From Culex pipiens pallens (lineage: Eukaryota > Arthropoda > Insecta > Diptera > Culicidae), in assembly GCF_016801865.2 (NCBI RefSeq), contig NC_068939.1, forward strand, positions 57,486,694 through 57,550,693: 64,000 nucleotides of DNA, written 5' to 3'. Each line of letters starts with the position of its first letter. Within the stretch, counting starts at the first letter, position 1. A program made the translations under genes and the position numbers. Under the pieces are notes generated by a model that was given only the letters and a program-made list of their open reading frames with translations, did not search any database and had not been told where the DNA came from. Positions 11,190 through 22,890 of the stretch are shown here, piece after piece.

Positions 11190-11420
11190 TAGGAGAACTA
11201 TACCCTTTCTATTATCGGCCTATCAGCAATTTGATCATCAATTACAGCTTTCATAAAGTGTTTTTGACTGTTCCAAAGTAATGAATAGCTCAAACAAAAG
11301 TGAGCAAGCAACTCTCCATTGTTGATACATCTGAAAATGTTGATTTTATAGCGGAAAAGGCAAAAGTGATGAGAATTGGTCGAACGGCTTAGAGTGATTA
11401 AAATGGGCATATTTCCCCTA
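11190..11420. mobile_element. MITE with TA target duplication, copy A
   Basis: Inserted into one 165-bp unit. Neighbouring units read cacTTAAgtgg at the site, so the empty site is known and the duplication is TA. Ends: GGAGAACTATACCC and, inverted, GGGGAAATATGCCC (11 of 14 identical). About 230 bp, no ORF. Copy B is at 59022 in the opposite orientation. TA duplication suggests a Tc1/mariner-type source. Confidence 0.85.
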
Positions 11421-12372
11421 AGTGGCCATATCTCGAGACAGGGTTGCCAGATCTTCAATGTTTTGGACTCGTTGGAAAGGTTTTTCGATTACCTAACCAA
11501 CGATGGGTCGGATGGTGGATCCGGACATAGTTTACATACATTTAAGTGAGATCCGGCTTCCAAAAAGTACATAAATATTACTTAAGTGGCCATATCTCGA
11601 GACAGGGTTGCCAGATCTTCAGTGTTTTAGATTCGTTGAAATTTTTTTCGATTACCTAACCAACGATGGGTCGGATGGTGGATCCGGACATAGTTTACAT
11701 ACATTTAAGTGGGATCCGGCTTCAAAAAAGTGCATCAATATCACTTAAGTGGACATATCTCGAGACAGGGTTGCCAGATCTTCAGTGTTTTGGATTCGTT
11801 GGAAAGGTCTTTTGATTACCTAACCAACGATGGGTTGGATGATGGATCCGGGCATAGTTTTCATGCATATAAGTGAGATCCGGCTTCAAAAAAGTGCATC
11901 AATATCACTTAAGAGGACATATCTCGAGACAGGGTTGCCAGATCTTCAATGTTTTGGACTCGTTGGAAAGGTTTTTTGATAACCTAACCAACGATGGGTC
12001 GGATGATGGATCCGGACTTCGTTTACATACATTTAAGTGAGATTCGGCTTCAAAAAAGTACATAAATATCACTTAAGTGGTCGTAACTCGAGACAGGGTT
12101 GCCAGATTTTCAATGTTTTGGACTCGTTGGAAAGATCTTTTGATTACCTAACTAACGATGGGTTGGATGATGGATCCGGACATAGTTTTCATGTATATAA
12201 GTGAGATCCGGATAAATGTGAAAACACATTTTTATATATAACTTTTGAACTACTTATCGAAACTTCAAACAATTCAATAGCGATGTATGGGACCCTAAAC
12301 CAAGTCGAATGCAACCGGTTTGATCAAAATCGGTCCAACCAGTGCTGAGAAAACTTGGCAAGAATTTTCAAC

Positions 12373-12379
<7 letters not shown>

Positions 12380-12407
<28 letters not shown>

Positions 12408-12409
12408 GA
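12380..12409. repeat. (ACAT)n / (AC)n microsatellite
   Basis: A run of acat repeats passes into about ten CA units inside the 3' part of the TIR element. Confidence 0.95.
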
Positions 12410-12528
12410 CATTTGTTCAGTTTTCGATTCTGAGTCGATAGGTATACATGAATATAGGTCTACGAGCTGTATTTCAAAAGTTCATTTTTCGAGCAGGATT
12501 ATAGCCTTACCTCAGTGAGGAAGGCAAA

Positions 12529-15100
12529 AAACAAAATCAACTGAAATCTGTTTATCAGGTGGCACTGTAAAGTCAGTCTTAATAATTTCCCAGAATTTTC
12601 CCAAATAAAAACAGAACGCAGCCAACTCGTAATCGGTTATGATGAATAACGATAAACATTCCGGAACGGCTCATCATGCTGCCCTAATTTGAAACAAGCT
12701 AGACGCGTAAGATAAACATTTCAGGCAAAAAAAAAACACATTGCTACATTTGCTACAGCCAAACAATAATACCATATATCTTAATATCAATAAACACGTC
12801 CCGGGCGCGGGCCACGGTCGTCGTGGAAATGGTTCTGGACTCGACTGGGTCAGAACATTCGCCAGAAGTGGGATGAATGTGCGCCAGAAGTTGCGCTTTT
12901 AGTTTTGACGATTGCTTTGGACGTCAATTAGTGTGGTGAGGAGATGAAATGTTTGTAAATTATTAGTATTTTGAACTGCATGTGCATCTCATTGCAGCTA
13001 GTTGTTAATGCAAAGTGTCAATCAAGGGGGTAAACAACTGTCTTTAGACGCAATTTTAATGGAAATGTTTAGGTAATGTTTTCGCAACATTGCCAGTCTC
13101 ATGGTGATTTCTAAAAAAAATACATACATCGTTACCCCGAAACGAGTGCAACCTCCCAGAGACGATTATATTTTATATTAATAATTCACAGCGCAAACTT
13201 GTTGATTCGTATGACTCGTGTACGGTTCCCAGAGAGATTATCATCGATTCACCAGCATGGCCCATCTACCGGAGCAACAAAAAAAAAAGCAAACAAACAG
13301 GTGTTCTGGTTGAGCTCTGGCATGTACTCATTCATCGCCCGTTCGGTCGGACGGGTGTTCCCCGTTGTTGGAAGTTACGGGGTGCACACCTTGGCTAAGT
13401 TGGCTCGGAGCCAACCTACGGTGGTCGTCCTTCATCCACAGCATACAGCACACTCTTGCACTATCATGAACAACCTCTAGCATGGCATTTTTATGGCGAC
13501 CTTTTCTTCGTAGTGTGACATTTCGAGCTGAGGTTCGATCCCATGACCAGCTTGCACTGGCCCGTCAACAGTGTACCTCTGCACCAACGAGGTGCCGCTC
13601 ATGACCACATATTATTAGCCAACTTTATTCATAATTCATAATCACAGTGCGCGAAAGGGTCCTTGTGACGATACGGTATGATGACCACCGTGTCGTGTCT
13701 TCTAGATGACAACATCGAAAACACACGATTCTCGGCATCCAAGGTGGAAGACAAATTATATTTCTGGTGAACGACGAAAAACACATCAGTCATACGCACA
13801 ACTAGAGGACTACCCGCAGGAGGATGCAGAAGGTAGAGTTGGGTGGTGCTAATTCAATTAATGCTTAACTTCGTTTTCATTTATCGCAGCTCGACTTTGA
13901 AGTCACGGTTGCCGACGACGTTTTCATGTGCACCGGGCGATGGTCATGACTCTTCATTACCATGAACCAGACCTTGGCAAACGTGGCGTTTGTCGTAAAT
14001 CCGCTGACAGCTGCCATCGGAGTAAAGGCGGCAATATATATATCTGAGCAACAACTCCAGGAAGTTACGAGGAGCAACTTCACCAGCAAAAAGAAAGGTC
14101 CTGTAATCCCCGACACTGAAAGGCCTATCGAGTAGGTTGACTATGGTCGTGTACCGAACTTTTGTTTTGCTGCTTCGATTTCCCAGATCTGGTCTGGGGC
14201 CGAGCGTCATAACTCATGGAAATAAAAATAACAATGGTCATAATTTACGGGACGCTGAACGATAAATTATGCGATGGGAAGCAGTCACATTCACTAGCTG
14301 CCCCCTCTAGCAGCTGGCGGCGGGTGAACCGGCAGCGACATCGACAAGGTCCTACAGTGTTCAGAGCTGGGATTGAAACGGTTTAAAAAAATCTTTGAAG
14401 GGAAAAAAGTGCCTTTACCAAAATCAAGAAGTAATTCAAGCATCTTTTGCTACTAAACAAATGTATTTGGATCATTTGGTGTCAACTGGGTACACTATTG
14501 GACTCGACCTTCACCGATTTAGATCAAACTTGGAAGGAACGTTCATCTAACGATAGTTAAGAGAAATCCCAAGTTTGGTGCCGGTTGGCCCATCCCTTAT
14601 TCTTTGGCATCGGCCTCCTTTTTGACGATTTTCTAAAAAAACTTTTAATTCGTTTACTCGTAACAATCCAACTAATGGACCAAAAGACTTTCTTCTGGTT
14701 GAATTTTAAAGGAAATTGGCTAAGAAATTCAACTCTCAAATGCCAACATGATTCTCACTAATTCCTTACATATTTAATTTCATCACCATCGTGTTTCCCG
14801 CACATTTTTACATAAGAATCAATGCATATCTCAAACTAAACCAAAACAATGCCAAGAAACAGCCCTCTAAAAAATAAAAACTCTGAATTTCTGGACCCAA
14901 ACATGAGGACGTTCCCTCCAAGTTTTGTGAAGGTCAAGTCCAAAAGTGTGTCAAGTTCACACGAAATGACCCATTTTTGTTTCATTTTCAATAATTTTTA
15001 GATTTTTAAAATGAATTTATCATACTAAGACCGTATGTAAATAAAATAAAAATGATGTTGAAAATGACAACAAAATGACAAATAAAATGATAGAAAAATG
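12529..15100. other. Low-copy region, no confident gene
   Basis: More balanced composition than the flanking repeats, and I find no second copy in the window. 13640-14165 has a suggestive intron-like pair (GTAGAG at about 13833, TTTATCGCAG at about 13890) and partly open frames, but with in-frame stops. 13500-13610 has weak tRNA-like traits. 14880-15100 is AT-rich. I assign no product. Confidence 0.5.
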
Positions 15101-15103
15101 TTT

Positions 15104-15325
15104 TTTTTTTTGCAATTCTTTCGTGAAACTATCTACTTTTCCTGTCATTCTTGAACGACGAAATAACCTACTTTTCTGTACCAAAAATAACAGAATCGAA
15201 TAGCAACACTTTTCAAAATAAATGCTGAAAAGTCCTACTTTTCAGCACTCAAATGGGTGCTGAAAAGTTGAACTTTTTTGCACTTGTTTCGTAAAGTAAC
15301 ATTTTTCAACATTTTTTTGATTTAA
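15104..15325. mobile_element. GCTGAAAAGT repeat family, copy 1 left part
   Basis: Shares about 220 bp with 24458-24680: tttgcaattc, ctgtcattcttgaacgacga, gctgaaaagt and cttttcagcac. The motif AGTRCTGAAAAGT occurs in both orientations. It is interrupted at 15326 by a TTAA-flanked foldback element and resumes at 16731. Class unknown. Confidence 0.8.
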
Positions 15326-16726
15326 GAGCGAGTTTTTCACCAATGTGTAACAGGTCGTATCGAGGTGCTCCGATTTGGATGAAACTTTCAGCGTTTGTTT
15401 GTCTATATGTGAGATGAACTCATGCCAAATATGAGCCCTCTACGACAAAGGGAAGTGGGGTAAAACGGGCTTCGAAGTTTGAGGTCCAAAAAACCTAAAA
15501 AATCTTAAAATTGCTCGCATTTCCGTAAAACTTCATCAATTCCAACTCTCGTAGATGCATTTGAAAGGTCTTTTGAAGCACTTCAAAATGGGCCATAGAC
15601 ATCCAGGATCGGTTTGACTTTTTCTCATAGCTTTTGCAAATTACTGTTCAAAATTGATTTTTTTAAAACCTTAATATCTTTTTGCAACAGCCTCCAACAC
15701 CCATACTCCCATAGGTCAAAAGATAGGTAATTTCATGGACTTTAAGCCTACGGAATTAACTTTTTGGCCAATCGCAGTTTTTCTCATAGATTTACGATTT
15801 TTCTACAACAAACATTTAACAACGTTAGTTTTTGCCCTGTAGGCCTCCATAGCGGCACTTTTTGGTCTCAATTTTGTCATATTCGGAATCCTCGGAAAAT
15901 TTCACGTTAGTTAGAAGTATTGGAGTGGTAAATTTGATTGGAAAAATTGCCATTTAGAATGAATTAAAATATTTTTTTACAATTTGTTGGATTAGGGGTG
16001 AAACAGGTTTTCGCCTACTTGATACAGCATTTGACGTATTGATCACAGAGTAAATAAGATCTATTTCTTTTTTCAAAAATGTTTTATTTAATTATTTTTT
16101 AAATCAAATTTACCACTCCAATACTTCAAACTAACGTGAAATTTTCCGAGGATTCCGAATATGATAAAGTTGAGACCAAAAAGTGCAGCTATGGAGGCCT
16201 ACAGGGCAAAAACTAACGTTGTTAAATGTTTGTTGTAGAAAAATCGTAAATCTATGAGAAAAACTGCGATTGGCCAAAAAGTTAATTCCGTAGGCTTATA
16301 GTCCATAAAATTACCTATCTTTTGACCTATGGGAGTATGGGTGTTGGAGGCTGTTGCAAAAAGATATTAAGGTTTTAAAAAAATCAATTTTTAACAGTAA
16401 TTTGCAAAAGCTATGAGAAAAAGTCAAACCGATCGTGGATGTCTATGGCCCATTTTGAAGTGCTTCAAAAGGCCTTTCAAATGCATCTACGAGAGTTGGA
16501 ATTGATGAAGTTTTACGGAAATGTGAGCAATTTTAAGATTTTTTAGGTTCTTTGGACCTCAAACTTCGAAGCCCGTTTTACTCCACTTCCCTTTGTCGTA
16601 GAGGGCTTATATTTGGCATGAGTTCATCTCATATATAGACAAACAAACGCTGAAAGTTTCATCCAAATCGGAGCACCTCGATACGACCTCTAGAACAAAC
16701 CGAGCAGAATTCACAAATACTGCCTC
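15326..16726. mobile_element. Foldback element with TTAA target duplication
   Basis: TTAA at 15322-15325 and 16727-16730. The uninterrupted relative at 24680 reads tttgattTAAacgattt, giving the empty site. Arms 15326-15939 and 16101-16726 are inverted copies with few mismatches; the loop is about 160 bp. The outer 30 bp of the arms differ more than the rest. TTAA duplication points to piggyBac-type transposition, but no transposase is encoded. Confidence 0.88.
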
Positions 16727-16730
16727 TTAA

Positions 16731-16990
16731 ACGATTTATTGACAAAATACATGAAAATTTGACAAAAAATTTCACTCAGTGTGTGTTTTTTGGAATTGCG
16801 AAAAAATGTTGTATGGAACTCGTTCAGCACTCATCTTATTTATCCAACTCGGTGAACCTCGCTGGATAAATGTACGACTCGTGCTGAAAAAATCCTCTTT
16901 TTGCAACTTGTTGCATAAACAACTATTAAATAATAATTTCTCAATTTTCATTGTAAACATTACAAGTTTCGAAATACACTGAAGAAGAAG
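16731..16990. mobile_element. GCTGAAAAGT repeat family, copy 1 right part
   Basis: Continuation of the 15104 copy: acgatttattgacaaaatac through tatttatccaactcgg and ctttttgcaacttg, matching 24684-24900. The ORFs here are chance readings. Confidence 0.8.
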
Positions 16991-17067
16991 GATGCACAAA
17001 ATATACAACTAAATCTTTTTTGTAAATGTCTCTTAATAAATTAAAATGTTGTCATCAAAAATATTAG

Positions 17068-17475
17068 TTTTATGTTTTTCAATTAAAAATTAAAAAAAAA
17101 ATATTTTAGTTTTAGTGCTGTGAAAAAAAAGAACAAAATTTAAATAATTTTTTTTCGAGTAGGTTTGTTGCCAAACATTTCAGGTATCGAAAAGTTAAAT
17201 TTTCTATGAAATTCGTAATTTTGGTGTAATATTTTAATTCAAGTTTGTTCCTAATTTTTTGAAATATATATAATATATATGTTTTTCAATTAAAAATTTA
17301 AAAATATACAAGTTTTAGTGCTGTGAAAAAAAGAACAAAATTTAAATAATTTTTTTTTTCAGAAGGTTTGTTGTCAAACATTTCAGGTATCGAAAGGTTA
17401 AATTTTCTGTGAAGTTTGTAATTTTGTGTAATATTTTAGTTCAAGTTTGTTCCGAATTTTTTGAAATATTCTTGC
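17068..17475. repeat. Tandem duplication, unit about 210 bp
   Basis: tatgtttttcaattaaaaa begins at about 17070 and again at about 17279. Both units continue through agttttagtgctgtgaaa, aacatttcaggtatcgaaa and aagtttgttcc. AT-rich and non-coding. Confidence 0.85.
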
Positions 17476-17500
17476 CACAACAAACATATTTCAAATATAT

Positions 17501-19054
17501 TTGGAACAACAATATTTTCTATTAAGGCCGATGCAATTATTTAAAAAAGTTTTTGTCCCTCGGCCCTGGCCGAGGTCAAGGGTTCTTATGATTATTTTAT
17601 ATAAACATTACAATGAATCTTTTCTGCTAAACATGATGCGCAGCATGGGATTCAACGAGGACCTGGTGGCTCTCATCGCCAAATTGATGGCAGCAGCTAG
17701 ATCGCGAATTATCATCAACGGGAATCTGTCTGCAGAATTTCCCATCCAAAGGTCGGTACGCCAAGGCGATCCCCTCAGCATGCATCTATTTGTCCTTTTC
17801 CTGCATCCCCTCCTTGAGAAACTCCTGTCCATATGTAACCATCCCCAAGAGCTATTGGTAGCTTACGCAGACGACATTTCCGTCATACTGGTGGAAGAGT
17901 CGAAGCTGGCAGACATCAAGCAGGCGTTTGAGGACTTCGGCTTGTGTTCGGGAGCAATGCTGAACTTGGAGAAAACCGTAGCGGTGAACGTGGGAATACA
18001 ACGAGGAACTGCAACGGGAGCTGTTTGGCCGACTGTTGCTGACTCTGTAAAGATCCTGGGAGTGATATACTTCAACTCCTTGAAACGGACCATCGACGAA
18101 AATTGGAGCGAACTTATTAGGAAGACTTCCTTCCTCATGTGGCTTTTCAAGCCACGTGTCCTTACCATTCACCAGAAGGTGACTCTGCTAAACGTCTTCG
18201 TAACTTCCAAATTGTGGTATTTGTCATCGGTGCTTAGTATGCCAAACGCTGCGGTAGCTAGAATGACTTCTCAGATGGGGCGGTTTATCTGGGGAAGGTA
18301 TTCATTCAGAGTACCCATGGATCAACTGGCATTGCCAATAGCCGATGGTGGACTCAACCTGTACACGCCCAGAGTGAAGAGTAAAGCTCTTCTCATCAAT
18401 CGCTTCATTCGTGATACGGAGGTAACTCCTTTTGCTTTGTCGTTTACGAGCCAACTCGAAAATCCACCTAATCTTAGTGGAATCCCAGCGATGTACCCAT
18501 GTTTGAAGGTGATTGCTCGTGAGCTGGCTTATGTACCACACAGCCTGGCGACGAACCCGACTGCTACGGAGTTGCACGATTTCTACCGGAAAACGCTGAG
18601 TAAACCAAAGGTCATGGCGGAACGCTCGGCCACTTCGTGGAGACTCGTTTGGCACAACATCCGGTGTAAAAGATTCACATCGGCAGAGAGGTCTACGTAC
18701 TACCTGTTAGTCAACCACAAGATCTCGCATGCAGCGCTGCTGTTCCGGCAGAACAGACAGGACAGTGAAATGTGTCAACACTGTCCCAATGTAGTTGAAG
18801 ACCTGAAGCATAAATTTACCAACTGCAGTCGAGTGAAACATCTGTGGGAGTACCTTCAGCCGAAGTTGGAGGCGATTTTGGATAGAAGGGTTAGGTTTGA
18901 GATGTTTTTAGTGCCAGAACTTACTCATAGCAGTACAAGGAGAAAACACAAGGCTCTTAAGCTTTTTATTGTTTATATAAATTACATTCTAGAGCCAGGT
19001 TGTCCTCTCACAATAGAAACACTCGAGATTGAACTAAACATGATTGAACAGTGA
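17501..19054 (+). pseudogene. 5'-truncated LINE ORF2: reverse transcriptase C-terminal half
   Basis: Open for 517 codons; family-like sequence begins near residue 38 (about 17612), so the formal TTG start is not a real start. Motifs: RQGDPLS at 87-93 (fingers/palm), YADD at 122-125 (catalytic Asp pair), GRFIWGR with a downstream GGL block in the thumb region, and a C-terminal C-x2-C-x8-H-x4-C finger at 425-442. The segment with the first catalytic Asp (motif A) and the endonuclease domain are lost upstream, so it cannot be functional. Absence of any stop over 1.5 kb suggests a young copy. The fused RT/finger layout fits an L1-like or related non-LTR clade. Exact clade not determined. AATAAA and an A-rich tail follow. 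Confidence 0.92.
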
Positions 19055-19112
19055 AAAACCTAACTATGTAAAACAAATCAGAACTAAATAAACGATTTTA
19101 CAAAAAAAAAAT
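19055..19112 (+). mobile_element. 3' UTR and poly(A) of the LINE fragment
   Basis: A very short 3' UTR with AATAAA at 19087-19092 and an A-run at 19102-19110 marks the retrotransposed 3' end. Confidence 0.7.
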
Positions 19113-20039
19113 ATAAAAAATATTATTTTTTTTGCTTCACTCTCTCCTCTTTGCACTTATTCAAAAATTTAGTGAAAAAGAAATAGTTTAAGTTGGTCAT
19201 AAATAATTTGTAATTTTTTATCAAATGACTTCAATAATGCTTTTAAATTTTTTTTTATTAAACTGCTCTAAAAAAAAACATTAAGGGTCAGGGAACCGTA
19301 GTTTTCCAAACTCATTATTTACAAGTGGAATTTTCTGAGACTTTGATCAAGGATTAATGATTGTAATTTTTTAATGCAACGAAACTTTTTTTGTAGTCTC
19401 CTTACAATTTTGACTCTTGAAATATTCAAGAATCTGTACCTTGAACTCTTCAGAAAAAAAGTCACTCTGTACATCAATTTATCTGTTTTTCTGGATTTTT
19501 TACAAAAAATATTGAATTGCGCCAAAGATTTTTTTTTGACTTTTTTTTGTCGTGCTTTATACAACAAAAAATGCCAGCTTTTGAGCAAAATTTGTCACTT
19601 AATTTGGCAGTGTTGAAAAGTTATTCTTTTCAATATTGTTTTGATATTATGAGTGAATTGATAAATTCCATTCAAAGGGTACCGTGTTGGATGAATACAA
19701 CGAGTGTTAAAAAGCCTGTTTTGCAACGAGCTGCATACATTTTTTTTGCAATTCTGAAAAATATCTTTTAAAATTTGTTAAGACAATTCATCATTCAAAT
19801 CAAAACAATTTTTAAAAGTATTACTTTTCGGTACAAAAGTATTGCTTTTCAGTACAAAAGTATAACTTTTCAGCTCTCGTATCCAAAAGTGTTACAATGA
19901 CTTGCACCCACACAGCTAAAAAAGTAGTAATCCAGCTGCGTGTGAAAGGCCTGGGCGTAAAATAAATTTTGCTTTATTTTATGAAATTATGTGTAATATT
20001 ATACCATGAAATATGTAGCTCATCAGTATGGGAAACCAA
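19113..20039. other. AT-rich, with a diverged GCTGAAAAGT-type fragment
   Basis: No gene. 19780-19880 repeats acaaaagtattactttt-like blocks and ends in cttttcagctc, a degenerate relative of the GCTGAAAAGT family. The overlapping small ORFs on both strands are AT-rich chance readings. Confidence 0.45.
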
Positions 20040-20315
20040 CTTGACCGAAATGTCACGCTAATATATACCTTTATTCTTTACACTCTTAATCGGTCTGATG
20101 GCCGAGCGGGCTGAGGCCCCTGTCCTTACTGATGGTGCTAGGTTTGATTCCCGTCGGTTGCAATTTTTTTTTTGTGTTTGCAAAAAATTTACATGCAGTG
20201 TGTAAAATGAAGTGTCTTTTTTGACGAAGGTGATGTGCATGCTTTTGCATGCGATTTTACCATCGGATTTTTTGTTGTGTATTTTAAAGTATGTTTTACC
20301 GTTTGGTGAAGACAT
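20040..20315 (+). mobile_element. tRNA-like dispersed repeat, copy 1
   Basis: A tRNA-like head at about 20091-20160 has a box A-like GATGGCCGAGCGGGCTGAGG and box B GGTTTGATTCCC, followed by a T-run. The Ser/Leu-like D arm is recognisable but the anticodon arm is not. Similarity with the 26-kb copy extends about 50 bp upstream of the head and about 130 bp downstream (gatgtgcatgcttttgcatg, ttttaccatcgg), so the unit is larger than a simple tRNA pseudogene. Confidence 0.7.
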
Positions 20316-20900
20316 TTAAAACTGCTTCTTCTGGTGGGGCGAGTGTACCATATGGATTTTAAATATTATTGTTTTAAAAAAATATCCATTCAAAATATAG
20401 TGACATTTTGAAAATTTACAATTTATCTCCGTAATAACTGAATACTATCCAAAAAAAAACCCATCAAATTATAAGTAAGAATTTTTTTATTACTTCTAAT
20501 GTTTCAAATACATTACTTTCTGAAAACAATTCAGTTTTTAGCAAATAAGGTGGATTTTTTTTTTAAACTTGTCCTAACAAAGTCATGTTCAAGACCTGAA
20601 ATAAGATGATTATTATAAAAATCCATCATATTTTTTACGTTTTTAATGGATTTTAACGAGCATTGCCTTAGCTTTTTACACCTGATTCTGAAAAGCAATG
20701 TGAAATGTATTGTTTATCATTATGAAGTTCGATTAAGATATGCATAGACATGTTGACCAAACAAAACTTCTTCTGATCTGAAGAGGTTGTACACTAGGTT
20801 GTACATTAAATTATTTGCAGTTGTTTTAAAAGCATGCTGATCCATAAAAATACATTTTGTGAGAATATTTAAAATATTTCTCAAAACTGTTAAAATGTCA
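20316..20900. other. AT-rich, nothing recognised
   Basis: No coding or repeat signal that I can match within the window. Confidence 0.4.
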
Positions 20901-22760
20901 CCACACAACGTTTACGCACTGTAACCGTCTCCAGAATTGGGCTGTTTCCCGGCAAATCGTAAGCCCTTAATACGGAAAGCGCTCAACGACGACGACTTTG
21001 CAAGCTCAAGAACGCCAAGGATCGATGGCATTCGTCCTGCTGATAAACCATCAGTCTCTAGGGGGAGACGCAAGCCAAAAGTCCTTTCTGGGTTCTGGTG
21101 ACAAAAATGATAAATACAGTAACTGTTTACGGGATAGCTTCAATTTTTCATGCACTTGCCCGGCTACTTTTCCGTATTGCGACAACGTTTTTTTTGTGAT
21201 TTTCTCGATTGGTTCAGAATGGATTGCTCGTGAAATTGGGAAAGGACTTGGTATGCAATGTGAATTGCTGGATTTACTCTCCAAAACGATTGATAAATCA
21301 TAAATTTGTTCCAGAGTTCAGCTACTACTTTCACCATTAATCTTCCTGATCTGCAACTGAAAGCTCCAACCCACCAATCAGCACTTACCAGTCAACATAA
21401 TTAACATAACCAATATCTATTCCATCCGGATTTCCATTCTGATTGGCATTTAATCTACCAAACACCAGCACTATAGTGCTACGGAATGCTCCGCCGTAAT
21501 CCGATTGCATATCATCCGGGCGCAACATCAACACCAGAATGCGAGAGAGAGATGGAGAGCTTGTTCCTGTCCTTGCCGGAGAAACATGATAAATCTTTCG
21601 CTAGTGCTGGCCGGTGGCAGTGACACGACCTCGCAAACGGTGAGTCAACAACACTTGTTTGCAGGCTGCTGCTCCTAGAGATTCAATCGTTAATCTTGTC
21701 CTAGCCGGGCGTATGTCCCTTCTGACTGACAATCTGAAACAATGCCACTTTCTCTCTGTGGTGGTGACACTTGATTTGCAAACCCACAGCTGTACTGTTA
21801 AAGCTTTTCTTACAAATTGTGAAGATTTTCTTGAATTTAGAACATTTAGAAAAAATATTGTTGGAAATTTTCTACTTAATAAAATTGAAAGATATATTAG
21901 AATGATTATTTTTTTATAAAGTAACAGTAGCAAGAAAATGAGAAAAGCTTCAATTCATACTACGTGAATCGACTCATATCCACACTGTGTAACAAAGTTG
22001 CTTCAAAGGGGTGAATAGCTTGACGACTGACACGTCATACATCTTTCAATCGCTTTCCAGAGCTTGGAAGTTGAATTTGTGTAGGTGTAGTTGTTTAGGT
22101 GACCAAGTTACCAAGTTCCATTGCCCTCAGTATCCGATTTGCAGTGGTTTTCAGGTTTCCCTTACCAAAGGCCCCTCTCCTTTCCTATTCCAACACCATC
22201 ATCCATCATCACACTAGTTACAATAACAACAACGGCACCGACTCTGGACGCTGGTGGTACTTGATAATTTTCCCCAGGGGGGGGGGGGGGAACTGTCACC
22301 ATGCCCGTGTCGCGAGGATGAGTGCACTTGACAAATTTTCCACTGGGGCTGTTTTTAAGTTGTGTTGTTTTGGATGACTAATAACAATTCTGTGGAGTGG
22401 AAATTAAAGTGGTGGTTTGTCATGAGGTTTTGAAATGATTGGGTAGTTTGATTTTGATTAAATTGTCGCGTTACGCAAAATTTAATTTTCCTTTAAAAAC
22501 TGAAGTAACCTAGATTGACTTTTTTAATTCATTTGGAAAATAATTCTTTGATTTTTTTAGTGTTTATATTCCATTACTATTTTGTGTCTTTTAAGAATTT
22601 TGTACAGTGTTACAATATTTACATAGCTATAGTGCACAAAAACACAGTTTTAAAAGGATAAAAGGTTGGCGTTTGGAAACTACATGAGTTATCATAGTTT
22701 AACTCGACTTTTTTTTTATTAATAAAACATATCTTCGGTATAAGATATTGTACCTTTAGT
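20901..22760. other. Low-copy region
   Basis: Mixed-composition sequence without a second copy in the window. A 306-bp open frame at 20998-21303 starts from TTG and resembles nothing I know. A run of 14 G lies at 22277-22290. Candidate donor-like GTGAG at about 21640, without a partner exon. Confidence 0.45.
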
Positions 22761-22890
22761 CTATGCTTTAAGTCTAGTGCAAAAATGCCCAAGACGCCAA
22801 TTTGATCTGAAAATTACTTCTCAACTAATTCATTTTAAATAAGTGACATTGGATCTGGACGGAGGGGCTTTAGGAGTAAGATTTGGTCAT

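Larger units (their letters stand above)
10921..12528. mobile_element. TIR element with internal ~165-bp tandem repeats
   Basis: Ends carry TGCCTTCCTCAC (10925) and its inverse GTGAGGAAGGCA (12525). Between about 11037 and 12220 a unit of about 165 bp (cgagacagggttgccagat ... ggatccggacatag) repeats six times; one unit is broken by the MITE at 11190. The 3' part has a CA-rich microsatellite and conserved end sequence. No transposase ORF. Similar ends at 48431. Target duplication not resolved. Confidence 0.75.

Noticed and set aside
13500..13610. tRNA-like sequence with gaggttcgatccc and tggtgcagaggta
   Set aside because: The box A-like and box B-like motifs are best on opposite strands and no clover-leaf forms.
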